A stretch of DNA of 6,967 nucleotides from contig JAFGEH010000019.1 in NCBI GenBank assembly GCA_016931665.1, positions 1 to 6,967 of the forward strand, in the 5' to 3' direction. The position numbers and the translations under genes are program-made. Position 1 is the stretch's first letter. Each line of letters opens with the position of its first letter. Positions 6,726-6,967 of this stretch are shown in pieces. Source of the DNA: Candidatus Cloacimonadota bacterium. Its GTDB lineage: Bacteria; Cloacimonadota; Cloacimonadia; Cloacimonadales; TCS61. The notes below the pieces were generated by a model, which saw only the letters and a program-made list of their open reading frames with translations, was not told the DNA's origin and searched no databases.

Positions 6726-6967
6726 ATGTCAGAAATTACAGGTGTTTACGCAAGAGAGATCCTGGATTCCAGAGGCAACCCGACAGTTGAAGTGGATGTA
6801 ATTCTGGAAACAGGCTACTGGGGCAGAGCTGCGGTCCCCAGTGGGGCATCCACCGGAGAATTTGAAGCAGTGGAGTTAAGAGACAATGATAGTAACAGAT
6901 ATAATGGTAAGGGAGTACTTGTTGCCGTTAACAATGTAAATGAAATAATAGCTCCCGAGATCATAGG
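6726..6967 (+). CDS. eno: Enolase, N-terminal part, 3' end cut by window edge
   Basis: Enolase interconverts 2-phosphoglycerate and phosphoenolpyruvate in glycolysis and gluconeogenesis in the cytoplasm; in many bacteria it is also part of the RNA degradosome. Only the first 80 codons of a protein normally about 420-435 residues long are present. The family pattern is unmistakable: ITGVYAREILDSRGNPTVEVDV at residues 4-25, with the DSRGNPT motif, then GRAAVPSGASTGEFEAVELRD, which includes the mobile SGASTG loop that closes over the substrate, then GKGVLVAVNNVN. Bacterial enolases vary at the residue after GASTGE (H or Y often, F here). The start is fixed by AAGGAGA four bases upstream. It follows the SPFH gene by 65 bases on the same strand; the functional link is probably only positional. 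Confidence 0.96.
   Translation, partial: MSEITGVYAREILDSRGNPTVEVDVILETGYWGRAAVPSGASTGEFEAVELRDNDSNRYNGKGVLVAVNNVNEIIAPEII

Noticed and set aside
1..6967. Defence system, mobile element, CRISPR array or biosynthetic cluster
   Set aside because: Nothing of these types is visible; all eight genes belong to recognised families and the non-coding gaps total under 150 bases.

Overview
This window looks like ordinary chromosomal DNA from a bacterium of moderately low G+C. Every gene reads left to right and the packing is very tight. By eye the coding sequence is AT-leaning, with frequent AGA, ATA and AAA codons. Clear AAGGAG-type ribosome binding sites precede nadK, nfeD, the SPFH gene and eno. I see no tRNA, rRNA, CRISPR array, insertion sequence or phage gene. 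Gene order plus the style of the SPFH protein suggests a member of the FCB/Cloacimonadota-like bacteria. That is an inference from memory of related proteins and is weakly held; a clostridial-type lineage is the main alternative.

Layout: (1) 1-5215 is a compact five-gene run: fmt (5' end outside the window), a DUF116 membrane protein with a cysteine-rich domain, rsgA, nadK and recN. Junctions are an 11-base overlap, a 1-base gap, a 9-base gap and a 4-base overlap, so this is very likely one transcript with translational coupling. (2) A 72-base gap (5216-5287) holds a plausible extended -10 promoter and a strong ribosome binding site. (3) 5288-6660 is a two-gene membrane module, an NfeD-family protein and an SPFH (QmcA/paraslipin-like) protein, joined by a TAATG stop/start overlap. 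(4) A 65-base gap leads into the first 80 codons of eno (enolase), cut by the window end.

How the genes fit together: fmt makes the initiator formyl-Met-tRNA and rsgA checks maturation of the small ribosomal subunit, so the first part is partly a translation operon. nadK makes NADP and recN repairs double-strand breaks; both are housekeeping functions that often travel together. The NfeD/SPFH pair is a known bacterial membrane-microdomain or membrane quality-control module. Enolase begins an unrelated glycolytic unit.

I found no convincing new system. The least understood item is the DUF116 protein, which joins a three-helix membrane anchor to a domain with nine cysteines and is translationally tied to fmt. 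Secondary points are the charged N-terminal extension and uncertain start of RsgA, the 33-base coding repeat and N-terminal-domain insertion in the SPFH protein, and the altered Q-loop-region motif in RecN.
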